From contig NZ_BJOR01000002.1 in the NCBI RefSeq assembly GCF_006540305.1, positions 186,001-250,000 of the forward strand: a stretch of 64,000 nucleotides of DNA. Direction: 5' to 3'. The number at the start of each line of letters is the position of its first letter. Within the stretch, counting starts at the first letter, position 1. The notes below the pieces were generated by a model. The model searched no databases and was not told the origin of the DNA. It saw only the letters and a list, made by a program, of their open reading frames with translations. Shown piece by piece: positions 42,877-52,000 of the stretch. This stretch comes from Streptomyces sp. 6-11-2 (GTDB lineage Bacteria; Actinomycetota; Actinomycetes; Streptomycetales; Streptomycetaceae). A program made the position numbers and the translations under genes.

Positions 42877-44412
42877 ATGACTGTTGTTGTGAATGTCGGC
42901 CCCCTTTCCGCCGACGACGTCGTTTCCGTCGCCCGCCACGGTGCGCCCGTGGTCCTCGCGGAGGAGGCCCTCAAGGAGATCGCTCGCAGTCGCGAAGTGA
43001 TCGAGGGTCTGGCCGACGACGTGGTGCCGCACTACGGTGTCTCCACCGGCTTCGGCGCCCTGGCCACGCGCCACATCCCCACCGAACTGCGCACCCAGCT
43101 CCAGCGCAGCCTGGTGCGCTCCCACGCCGCGGGCTCCGGTCCCGAGGTCGAGCGTGAGGTCGTCCGCGCTCTCATGCTGCTGCGCCTGTCGACCCTCGCC
43201 ACCGGACGCACCGGCGTTCGCACGGAGACCGCCGAGGCCTACGCCGCGCTGCTCAACGCCGGGATCACCCCCGTGGTGCGCGAGTACGGTTCCCTCGGTT
43301 GCTCCGGCGACCTCGCCCCCCTCGCACACTGCGCACTGGCGATCATGGGCGAGGGCGAGGTCCGGGACGCCCAGGGGGTGCTCAAGCCGGCCGCCGAGGC
43401 GCTCGTCGCCGCCGGTATCACCCCGGTCGTCCTCCAGGAGAAGGAGGGCCTGGCGCTCATCAACGGCACCGACGGCATGCTCGGCATGCTGGTCCTGGCC
43501 TGCCACGATCTGCGGCTGCTGCTGCGCACCGCCGACATCACCGCGGCGATGAGCGTCGAGGGACAGCTGGGCACCGACGCCGTCTTCGCCGCCGACCTCC
43601 AGGCGCTGCGCCCGCACCCGGGCCAGGCCGACAGTGCCGCCAACCTGCGGGCGCTGCTCGCCGATTCGGCGATCACGGCCAGCCACCGCGGTCCGGAGTG
43701 CACCCGCGTCCAGGACGCCTACTCGCTGCGCTGCTCCCCGCAGGTCCACGGTGCGGCCCGCGACACCCTCACGCACGCCGAACTGGTGGCCTCCCGTGAA
43801 CTGGCGAGCGCGGTGGACAACCCGGTGGTCACGCTCGACGGGCGGGTGGAGTCCAACGGCAACTTCCACGGCGCGCCCGTGGCCTGCGTCCTGGACTTCC
43901 TGGCCATCTCGGTCGCCGACGTCGGCTCCGTCGCCGAGCGTCGCACGGACCGCTTCCTGGACGTGGCCCGCAACCACGGCCTGAACGCGTTCCTCGCCGA
44001 CGACCCGGGCGTCGACTCCGGCCACATGATCGCCCAGTACACCCAGGCGGCGATCGTCTCCGAGCTCAAGCGCCTGGCCGGGCCGGCCTCCGTCGACTCC
44101 ATCCCCTCCAGCGCCATGCAGGAGGACCACGTCTCCATGGGCTGGGCCGCCGCCCGCAAGCTGCGCCGCGCCCTCGACGGGCTCACCCGCGTCCTCGCCG
44201 TGGAGCTCTACACCGCCGCCCGTGCCCTGGACATGCGCGCCCCGCTGACTCCGGCACCGGGCACCGCCGCGGTACGTGACGGTCTGCGCGAGGTGGTCGA
44301 GGGCCCCGGCGCCGACCGCTGGCTCGCCCCCGAGATCGAGGAGGCCGTCCAGTACGTGGCCTCCGGCCGGGCCCTTGCCGCGGCCGAGGCCGAGGTCGGC
44401 CGCCTCTGCTGA
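42877..44412 (+). CDS. hutH: histidine ammonia-lyase
   Basis: A 511-residue MIO enzyme that deaminates histidine to urocanate. The MIO-forming triad is C142-S143-G144 in YGSLGCSGDLAPLAH; most bacteria have Ala-Ser-Gly, but to my knowledge streptomycete HutH proteins carry Cys-Ser-Gly. Other family marks are HYGVSTGFGAL, TRVQDAYSLRCSPQVHG, NPVV and FHGAPVA. ATG 42877 is chosen because MTVVV aligns with the start of known streptomycete HutH; ATG 42859 in the same frame is an alternative. No Shine-Dalgarno is obvious. Confidence 0.95.
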   Translation: MTVVVNVGPLSADDVVSVARHGAPVVLAEEALKEIARSREVIEGLADDVVPHYGVSTGFGALATRHIPTELRTQLQRSLVRSHAAGSGPEVEREVVRALMLLRLSTLATGRTGVRTETAEAYAALLNAGITPVVREYGSLGCSGDLAPLAHCALAIMGEGEVRDAQGVLKPAAEALVAAGITPVVLQEKEGLALINGTDGMLGMLVLACHDLRLLLRTADITAAMSVEGQLGTDAVFAADLQALRPHPGQADSAANLRALLADSAITASHRGPECTRVQDAYSLRCSPQVHGAARDTLTHAELVASRELASAVDNPVVTLDGRVESNGNFHGAPVACVLDFLAISVADVGSVAERRTDRFLDVARNHGLNAFLADDPGVDSGHMIAQYTQAAIVSELKRLAGPASVDSIPSSAMQEDHVSMGWAAARKLRRALDGLTRVLAVELYTAARALDMRAPLTPAPGTAAVRDGLREVVEGPGADRWLAPEIEEAVQYVASGRALAAAEAEVGRLC

Positions 44413-44437
44413 CGGTCTCCCTCTGCTGACGGCCTCC
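44404..44437 (+). repeat. 17-bp tandem duplication across hutH stop
   Basis: CTCTGCTGACGGTCTCC at 44404-44420 is repeated with one change at 44421-44437. The first copy carries the hutH stop codon (TGC TGA). A looser run of GAGAGGCCGTGA-like repeats follows at about 44513-44565. No gene is seen in 44413-44614. Confidence 0.75.
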
Positions 44438-44614
44438 CTCTCCGAGGCGGCCCGTATCCAGGAGCCGGCGGCCCCGGCGCGCCCATCGCGGTGCGCCGGC
44501 GCCGCGGCCGTCTCGCCGTGAGAGGCCGTGACAGCCGTAAGAGGCGGTGAGAGGCCGTGAGAGACATGACGAAGCCGCACGAGCCCTCGCGGGCCTACGA
44601 TCTCGTACGAGTTC

Positions 44615-45415
44615 CTACGCCGAGAGAGCCGGTTCTCCCGGGCGGCGTGGCGCGTCGGTGACTCCGCCGACGCGGCGGCTCAGCTCACGGGCGGTCCGGG
44701 CCACTTCCGTGGCGAACCGTTGCCGGCGCTCCGGATCCGCTTCCCCGGCCGGGAAGGTGACCGCCACACCCGCGATCGGGTGGGCGCTGTGATCGAGAAC
44801 GGGGGCGGCGACGGAGGAGAAACCGGTCGTCACCTCTCCGTCCTCCGTCGCGTATCCGCGGCGCCGTACTTCCACGAGGAGGTGGCGCAGAGCGGACAGC
44901 GAGGTGGGTCCGAGCCCGTTGCGCAGGACGAACGCGGAGGGGTCGGGGAACAGGGCGCGGACCTGGGCCTGCGCCAGACGCGCCAGCACGGCCCGGCCGC
45001 TGGCGGTGAGGTGTGCCGGCAGCCGTACTCCGACCTCGGTGACCAGCGGCGCGCGTCCCGGTGCTCGCTCCTCGATGACGTAGATCACCTCGCGGCCGTG
45101 CAACACGGCCAGATGCGCGTTGTGCCCGGTACGGTCGGCGAGCTGTGCCAGCGGGACCCGCGCCAGGCGCTGGAACGGTGCCTGGCGGCTGTATCCGGAG
45201 CCGAGTTCGAAGGCACTGACCCCCAGGCCGTAGCGACGCTCTTCGGGCAGGTGCACGACGAAGCCGTCGCGTGCCAGGGTGTCGAGCAGGTGATAGGTCG
45301 TCGACCGGGGCAGTCCCACGTCGCGGCTGATGGCCGCGGCCGGCACCGGACCGGCCTGGGCCGCGAGGTAGCGGAGGACGGCGAGCACCTGTGCTGCGGC
45401 GGGGACCGTGGACAT
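44615..45415 (-). CDS. IclR-family regulator, copy 2
   Basis: A 266-residue IclR regulator: winged helix (ISRDVGLPRSTTYHLLDTLARDGFVVHLP) and effector domain ([77 protein letters not shown]). It is paralogous to copy 1. It is divergent from the PLP decarboxylase, and the 99-base intergenic gap carries the third palindrome. That position makes it the most direct candidate regulator of the decarboxylase-hutD operon. Confidence 0.9.
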   Translation of the reverse strand: MSTVPAAAQVLAVLRYLAAQAGPVPAAAISRDVGLPRSTTYHLLDTLARDGFVVHLPEERRYGLGVSAFELGSGYSRQAPFQRLARVPLAQLADRTGHNAHLAVLHGREVIYVIEERAPGRAPLVTEVGVRLPAHLTASGRAVLARLAQAQVRALFPDPSAFVLRNGLGPTSLSALRHLLVEVRRRGYATEDGEVTTGFSSVAAPVLDHSAHPIAGVAVTFPAGEADPERRQRFATEVARTARELSRRVGGVTDAPRRPGEPALSA

Positions 45416-45466
45416 ATCGCGAGCGTACGTCCGTCCCGAAACGCCGATTCCGAATCACCCCGAGGC

Positions 45467-45482
45467 GTCTGGGATACGAGAC
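45467..45482. promoter_or_regulatory. IclR-regulon palindrome, decarboxylase site
   Basis: GTCTGGGATACGAGAC, a dyad with mismatches in the centre, 33 bases before the decarboxylase ATG and 52 bases before the IclR copy 2 start. It matches the hutH site at 13 of 16 positions by eye. Confidence 0.7.
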
Positions 45483-45514
45483 GGATTGCGGCTCTTGGGC
45501 GTAGTAAGAGCGCC

Positions 45515-48325
45515 ATGACCTGGGGCTTCATGGAACACATGGCACAGACTGCTGGATCGGCCGACGCCCCGTCGGCACCACAACGCGACGCCCGGTCGGT
45601 GGCCGTCGCCGCGGCCCACACCGACGAGGTGACATTCCCGGGCGTCTACAACAGCGTCAGGCAGCTGCGCGCCGACGCATGGAACTCATTGGCGGAACTG
45701 ACGCGTCGCTTGAGCCTCGGCCCGAGCGCCGACAGCCGCCCGGAGCCGTTGACCGACCAGCTGGCGGAACTGTTCCGGCTGCTGACGCCGATCGAGAACT
45801 GCTATGCCTTTCCCGGCAAGGCGGGCCTCGGCGAGCTGCGCCGGCTCCACGAGACCGGTGACCGGCGCCGGCTGGCGGAGCGCGCGGACGACCTGAACCT
45901 GGCCCTGGGCACGGACACCTACCGCAATGTCTCGACGGCACCGGAACACCCCGAGGAAGCAGTCACCGAGGAGCCGTCCTCGCACGAGCCCGCGGCCAAG
46001 CCGTACTTCGAAGTGCTCGTCGTCGGAGATCTCGACGAGACGGAGGAACAGGCGCTGCGGGAGACCCTGCGCCACCTGCGCCGCGCCGAGGACGAGTTCG
46101 TCTACGACCTCGTCGTGGCCCCCAGCTTCGAGGACGCGGTGATCGCGGCGCTGGTGAACCCCAGTCTTCAGGCCGTCGTCATCCGCCGCCGATTCGCCAA
46201 CCGTTCCCGGCACGACCTGCAGGTGGTGCGGCGGTTCTTCGAAGGAACCGCCGCCGAGGCCCTCCCGGAGGAGGACCGGTTCGAGCAGCGGGCCCAGGCG
46301 CTCGGCGCCCGGTTGCTGGAACTTCGGCCGGAGCTGGACCTCTACCTGATGACGGAAGGGGCGGTGGAGAGAACCGCCGGCACGCTCAGCCGGGGCTTCG
46401 CCCGGGTCTTCCACGCCCGGGAAGGGCTCCTGGAACTGCACCTGTCGATCCTGCACGGCATCGGCGAACGCTACACGGCACCCTTCTTCACCGCTCTGCG
46501 AGCGCACAGCCGGCGCCCGACCGGGGTCTTCCACGCTCTGCCCATCTCCCGCGGTACCTCCGTGGTCGGCTCCCACTGGATCCCGGAGATGGCCCGCTTC
46601 TACGGGCTGAACATCTTCCTCGCCGAGACGTCCGCCACCAGTGGCGGCCTGGACTCGCTGCTGGAGCCCACAGGTCCGCTGCGGGAGGCGCAGGACCTCG
46701 CGGCCCGGGCGTTCGGTGCCCGGCAGACGTACTTCGTCACCAACGGCACGTCCACCGCCAACAAGATCGTGGTGCAGGCCCTGGTCCGGCCGGGCGACAT
46801 CGTGCTCGTGGACCGCAACTGTCACAAGTCGCACCACTACGGGCTGATGCTCGCCGGTGCCCATGTGGTCTACCTCGACGCCTATCCGATGGACGAGTAC
46901 GGCATGTACGGGGCCGTACCGGTGGAGGAGATCAAGCGAAAGCTGCTGATGCTGCGGCGGGAGGGCCTGCTGGACCGGGTCAGGCTCCTCCTGCTCACCA
47001 ACTGCACCTTCGACGGGATCGTCTACAACCCCGCCCGGGTGATGGAGGAGTGCCTGGCACTCAAGCCGGACCTGGCGTTCCTCTGGGACGAGGCCTGGTT
47101 CGCCTTCGCCCGCTTCCACCCGGTCTACCGCCGCCGCACCGCCATGGCCGCGGCACGCGAGCTGACCGACCGCTACCGCGACGCGGACTACGCCGGACAG
47201 TACGCCGCGCACCGCGAGGCACTCGGGGACGACCCGGACGACGAGACCCTGCTCAGCCACCGTCTGATGCCGGATCCGGACACCGTCCGCATCCGCGTGT
47301 ACGCCACCCAGTCGACACACAAGACGCTGACGTCGCTGCGCCAGGGCTCCATGATCCATGTCTTCGACCAGGACTTCAGGCACAGGGCGGCCGAGACGTT
47401 CCACGAGGCCTACATGACGCATACGTCGACGTCGCCGAACTACCAGATCCTCGCCTCGCTCGACCTCGGCCGCCGGCAGGCCGCCCTGGAAGGCTTCGAA
47501 CTGGTCCAGAAGCAGCTCGAGCAGGCGGGCGTGCTGAGGGACGCGATCGACCAGCACCCGGTGCTGAGCCGGTACCTGCACTTCCTCACCACGCCCGAGC
47601 TCATACCCGCCCGGTTCCGTTCCTCCGGTGTGGACCAGCCCCTGCGGACCGGGCTGGCGAAGATGGCGGCCGCCTGGGAGGACGACGAGTTCGTCCTCGA
47701 TCCGACCCGGGCGACCCTGCACATCGGCCGCACGGGCATCGACGGGGACACCTTCAAGCACGAACACCTCATGGACCGCTACGGCGTCCAGGTCAACAAG
47801 ACCACGCGCAACACGCTGCTGTTCATGACCACCATCGGAACCACGCGCAGCGCGGTCGCCTACCTCATCGAGGTGCTCGTCAAGATCGTCGAGGAGCTGG
47901 AGGAGAACATCGAGGAGATGAGTCCCCGCGAACGTGCCCTGCACCATCGGCGAAGTGCCGCCCTCGGCGCCGGGTCCGCCGCCCTGCCGGACTTCAGCGC
48001 GTTCCATGCCGCGTTCCGTCCGGGCGTTCACACACCGGAGGGGGACCTGCGCAAGGCGTTCTTCCTGGCGTACGACGACGACAAGTGCGCGTACGTGATG
48101 GCGGACGAAGTCGCCGAGGCCGTGGCGGCCGGGCGGGAGGTCGTCTCGGCCACCTTCGTCACGCCCTACCCTCCGGGCTTCCCCGTGCTCGTCCCGGGCC
48201 AGGTGATCAACGAGACTGTGCTGCGGTACATGGGAGCTCTCGACACTCGTGAGATACACGGATACCGGCCCGACACCGGGTACCGGGTCTTCACCGAGTC
48301 CGCGTTGAAGGAGATGACGGCATGA
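45515..48325 (+). CDS. PLP-dependent Orn/Lys/Arg-type decarboxylase, large form
   Basis: A 936-residue fold-type I PLP enzyme. An N-terminal receiver-like wing region (about 160-330; YFEVLVVGDLDETEEQAL...AVVIRRRF) precedes the PLP domain, with YFVTNGTSTANKIV, CHKSHHYGL, FLWDEAWFAF and the Schiff-base lysine K603 in STHKTLTSLRQGS. A C-terminal domain follows (GVHTPEGDLRKAFF). Family members decarboxylate ornithine, lysine or arginine. The DNA ahead matches the hutH regulatory region, and hutD follows by ATGA overlap, so a role near histidine metabolism is possible. ATG 45515 overlaps the conserved 19-bp element. Confidence 0.85.
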   Translation: MTWGFMEHMAQTAGSADAPSAPQRDARSVAVAAAHTDEVTFPGVYNSVRQLRADAWNSLAELTRRLSLGPSADSRPEPLTDQLAELFRLLTPIENCYAFPGKAGLGELRRLHETGDRRRLAERADDLNLALGTDTYRNVSTAPEHPEEAVTEEPSSHEPAAKPYFEVLVVGDLDETEEQALRETLRHLRRAEDEFVYDLVVAPSFEDAVIAALVNPSLQAVVIRRRFANRSRHDLQVVRRFFEGTAAEALPEEDRFEQRAQALGARLLELRPELDLYLMTEGAVERTAGTLSRGFARVFHAREGLLELHLSILHGIGERYTAPFFTALRAHSRRPTGVFHALPISRGTSVVGSHWIPEMARFYGLNIFLAETSATSGGLDSLLEPTGPLREAQDLAARAFGARQTYFVTNGTSTANKIVVQALVRPGDIVLVDRNCHKSHHYGLMLAGAHVVYLDAYPMDEYGMYGAVPVEEIKRKLLMLRREGLLDRVRLLLLTNCTFDGIVYNPARVMEECLALKPDLAFLWDEAWFAFARFHPVYRRRTAMAAARELTDRYRDADYAGQYAAHREALGDDPDDETLLSHRLMPDPDTVRIRVYATQSTHKTLTSLRQGSMIHVFDQDFRHRAAETFHEAYMTHTSTSPNYQILASLDLGRRQAALEGFELVQKQLEQAGVLRDAIDQHPVLSRYLHFLTTPELIPARFRSSGVDQPLRTGLAKMAAAWEDDEFVLDPTRATLHIGRTGIDGDTFKHEHLMDRYGVQVNKTTRNTLLFMTTIGTTRSAVAYLIEVLVKIVEELEENIEEMSPRERALHHRRSAALGAGSAALPDFSAFHAAFRPGVHTPEGDLRKAFFLAYDDDKCAYVMADEVAEAVAAGREVVSATFVTPYPPGFPVLVPGQVINETVLRYMGALDTREIHGYRPDTGYRVFTESALKEMTA
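45516..45534 (+). promoter_or_regulatory. conserved 19-bp element, decarboxylase copy
   Basis: TGACCTGGGGCTTCATGGA, matching the hutH copy at 17 of 19 positions and placed at the same 34-base offset from its palindrome. Here it overlaps the first codons (MTWGFME), whereas in hutH it lies before the start and in another frame, so conservation is at the DNA level. Confidence 0.6.
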
Positions 48326-48906
48326 CGGGCAGCCAGGTGCTGCGGGCGCACGACCGGCCGGCGACGCGCTGGAAGAACGGCGGCGGTCTGACCCGGGAGG
48401 TCGCCGCAGACGGCTCCAGCGCGGGTCTGGAGGACTTCGTCTGGAGGGTGAGTCTCGCCGACGTCGCTCGCGGCGGTCCGTTCTCCTCCTTCACGGGCGT
48501 GGACAGGATCATCACCGTCGTGGACGGGGCGGGGATGGAGCTGAACGTCGACGGTGCCTCACACACCATCGCCGACGCGTACGAGCCCTTCTCCTTTCCG
48601 GGTGACGCGGTCACCGACTGCCGGCTGCTCTCCGGCCCGATCGTCGACCTCAACGTGATGACGCGGCGCACCCGCGCGACGGCGCACGTCCGCATGGCCC
48701 GTGAGACGTTCTCCGTCGTCCCGCGGACCGGGGTCCTGGTCCTCGTGATCGCCTTGACGGGCACGGTGGCCGTCGAGGAGTCCGGCGTCACCCTCGACCG
48801 GTTCGACGCGGTCCTGTTCCCGGACCGCGACGGCGGCACCCTTCGTGTCGACGGGGTGGCGGCGGTCGTCGCCCTCACCACCAGCTCCGGTTCGCCCGGG
48901 ACATGA
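48322..48906 (+). CDS. hutD: HutD/Ves family cupin protein
   Basis: A 194-residue bicupin. The family mark is the N-terminal WKNGGGLTREVA; then DFVWRVSLADVARGGPFSSFTGVDRIITVVDG and the SGPIVDLNVMTRR segment. HutD proteins accompany hut operons and are thought to limit or tune histidine breakdown; a formylglutamate-binding role has been proposed. Its ATG overlaps the stop of the PLP decarboxylase, tying that enzyme to the hut system. Confidence 0.9.
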   Translation: MTGSQVLRAHDRPATRWKNGGGLTREVAADGSSAGLEDFVWRVSLADVARGGPFSSFTGVDRIITVVDGAGMELNVDGASHTIADAYEPFSFPGDAVTDCRLLSGPIVDLNVMTRRTRATAHVRMARETFSVVPRTGVLVLVIALTGTVAVEESGVTLDRFDAVLFPDRDGGTLRVDGVAAVVALTTSSGSPGT

Positions 48907-48940
48907 CGGGGGCGGCCACACGGGGCCGACCCCGGCCGGT

Positions 48941-48958
48941 TTCTCAGTGTCTTCTCAG
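48941..48958 (+). promoter_or_regulatory. OmpR-type direct repeat upstream of synthetase
   Basis: TTCTCAG at 48941-48947 and again at 48952-48958, an 11-bp (one helical turn) direct repeat, 94 bases before the synthetase ATG. Direct repeats of this kind are the usual binding sites of OmpR-family response regulators; one is encoded downstream at 53885. Confidence 0.55.
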
Positions 48959-49051
48959 CGAGCGTCACCGAGGCTGGAGGTGTCCTGGAGACGACCGGGT
49001 CCTTTTCGCACAGGGGAAGCGAGTCCTTCTCGCATCGAAGAGGAGGAGCCC

Positions 49052-52000
49052 ATGGTTTCCCGCACCGCAGCCCCACCCGTCTCTCCTCACCGGGGCCATG
49101 CGGCCTCGGCGACCGGGGGCACCGGTGACCGGCTGAACCGCTTCTTCGACGACGCCTGCGACCGCACTCCGTCAGCCCCGGCCCTCGAATGCGGATCGTG
49201 GCTCCTGACGTACGCCGATCTCGACGCGCGGGCCAACCGGGTGGCCCGGCACCTGCACCGGGCCGGCATCGGTCCGGGCAGCCGCGCGGCCCTGCTGCTG
49301 CCCCGGTCCGTGGACATGTACGCGTGCCTGCTGGGCGTGTGCAAGGCGGGCGCGGCGTTCGTGCCGATCGACCCGGCCGCGCCGCCGGACCGGGTCGCCT
49401 TCATCCTGGGCGACGCGGGCGCGGCCGTGGTGCTGACCACGTCGGCGCTCGCGTCCGGTGCCGCCTGGGCGGAGCGGTGCCGGACGTGTCCGGTGATCGA
49501 GGTCGACACGTGTGCCGCGGATCTGGCCGCCCTGCCGCCCGAGCGGCCCGCCGCCGCGGCCGGGGACGTGGCCGATCCGCTGGCGTACGTGATGTACACC
49601 TCGGGGTCCAGCGGCAGGCCGAAGGGCGTGGAGATCGCGCAGTCGAGCATCTGCAACTTCCTGCGCGTGGTGGCACCGATCTACGGCGTACGGCCGCACG
49701 ATCGCGTGTACCAGGGCATGACCCTCTCGTTCGACTTCTCCATCGAGGAGATCTGGCCCACCTGGGCGGCCGGCGCCAAGCTCGTCGCCGGACCGGGCGG
49801 CCCCGGGCAGCTGGGCGACGATCTCGCCGGCTTCCTTGACGAACACCAGGTCACCGCCCTGTACTGCGTCCCGACGCTGCTGGCCACGATGTCCCGTGAC
49901 CTCCCGCGGCTCCGCAAGGTCGTCGTCGGCGGCGAGGCGTGCCCCGCCTCGCTCGTCGAGCGGTGGAGCAGGCCGGGACGGCGCATCCTCAACACCTACG
50001 GACCGACCGAGGCAACCGTCACCGCCACCTGGCAGGAACTCCGGCCGGGGCGTCCGGTGACCATCGGCCGCCCGCTGCCGACCTGCTCGGCCGTCCTCCT
50101 GGACGAGCGGCTGCGGCCCGTGCCGCACGGCGCCGTCGGGGAGATCTGCCTGGGCGGTCCGGGCCTCGCGCGCGGCTACACGGGACGGCCCGACCTGACC
50201 GCGGAGCGCTTCGTCCAGCACCCCTCGGCGCCCGGTTCGGGCCGCCTGTACCGCACCGGAGACCTCGGCAGGATGACCGACGACGGGGAGATCGAGTACC
50301 TCGGCCGGGCCGACGCCGAGGTGAAGATCCGCGGCTACCGGGTGTCCCTGGAGGAGATCGACAACGTGCTGCTGGAGGACCCCGGCGTGGCCCAGGCGGC
50401 CACCACCCCCGTGTCACCGCGCGACGGACCCGACGGTGACCGTGTTCTCGCCGCCTACGTCGTGCCCGCCGGGGACGGCGCGGTCCCCGACGACGATCTC
50501 GCCGCCCGGCTGCACCGCCGCCTGCGCCGGTCGCTGCCCGCCTACATGGTGCCCGCGACACTGGACTTCCTCGATCGGCTGCCCGTCATGCCCAGCGGCA
50601 AGACCGACCGTACGAAACTGCCCGCACCCACCGGCCGCCGCCTCGCCGGCACCGGCCCCGTGACGCCGGTCCGCGACCGGCTCGAAGCCAGGGTGCGCGA
50701 CGCCTGGGCACGGACGCTCGGCATGGACCCCGGCGAACTCTCCGCGCAGGCCGACTTCTTCACCGACCTCGGCGGTCACTCGCTGCTCGCCGCCCGCGCG
50801 GTGTCGCTGCTGCGCGACCCGGGCGGCGGACCCGGCCCCACCCTGCGCGACCTGTACGAGAACCCGACCGTGACCAGCTTCGCCGCCCGGCTGCGCTCCA
50901 CGGCCGACGCCTCCCGCGCGCCGCGGCGGCCCCGCCCCGCCCCCCTGCGCCACGGCCGCGCCCGCATCGCGCGGGCCGGACTCCTCCAGGCAACGGCCTT
51001 CTACGTACTGCTCTTCCTGCTCACCGGCCCGGTGGCCGCGTCCTTCGCGCTGAGCCACGGACAGGTGTCGGGCAGCGAGGCCGCCGGGCCGGCCGTCTCG
51101 GTACTGGCCGGCTGGTTCGCCGTACGCTGGCTGGCTCCCGTCCTTCTCGCGCGGCCGCTGGCGGCGGGCATCCGGCCCGGCCGGTACCCCCTCTGGGGGG
51201 CGACGTACCTGCGGCTGTGGCTGTTGGACGTGCTGCTGCTGGGGATCAGCCCGCTGCGGATGCTCAGCGGATCCCCGCTCATGGGTCCGTACCTGCGGCT
51301 CCTTGGCGCCCGCGTCGGCCCCCGCACCACCATCGCCACCGGCTTCGTCGGCCTGCCCACGCTGCTGGGCGTCGACCGGGACGCCACGATCGGCTACGGC
51401 GCCACGCTGCGCCCCTGGCAGGTCGCCGACGGATGGGTCACCATCGCCCCGATCACCGTCGGCGAGAGGGCGTACGTCGGCGCCAACGCGGTCCTCGAAC
51501 CAGGCGCCTACCTGGGCCCCGGGTCCGCGCTCGGTGAGCAGTCCGTGTCGGGCCCGGGCAAGGCCGTCCCGGCCGGAGCGCGCCGCGCCGGATCGCCCGC
51601 ACGCCCGGTCGAGGCACTCGCCCCGCTCGTCGAGACGATGCTGCGCGACCGGACCGAGGCGGATCGCTGGCGGCCCCGCCAACTGGCCGCCGTCGTGCTC
51701 GGTCTGGTCCTGCTGGAGTCCATCGTGGTCGCCGCGGCCGTGCCGAGTGCCGCCCTTCTCTGGTGGGCCTGGTCGAGCGGTGACACGACCGCCGCTGTCG
51801 CCGCGACCCTCTTGTCCGGCCCGGTCTTCGTGGCCACGGTGTGCGTGGTCGTCGCCGCCGTGAAGCGCGCGGTCCTGCCGAGGACACCTCCCGGAATCCA
51901 TCCGGCGCGCTCGGCCCTGGGCGTGCGCAAGTGGATCGCCGACAAGCTGCTGGAGCAGAGCCTCACCCTCACCAACTCGCTCTACGCCACGCTCTACACC

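Noticed and set aside
48941..48958. TTCTCAG repeats as part of a hutD terminator
   Set aside because: The repeats are direct, not inverted, and show no hairpin-forming complement.
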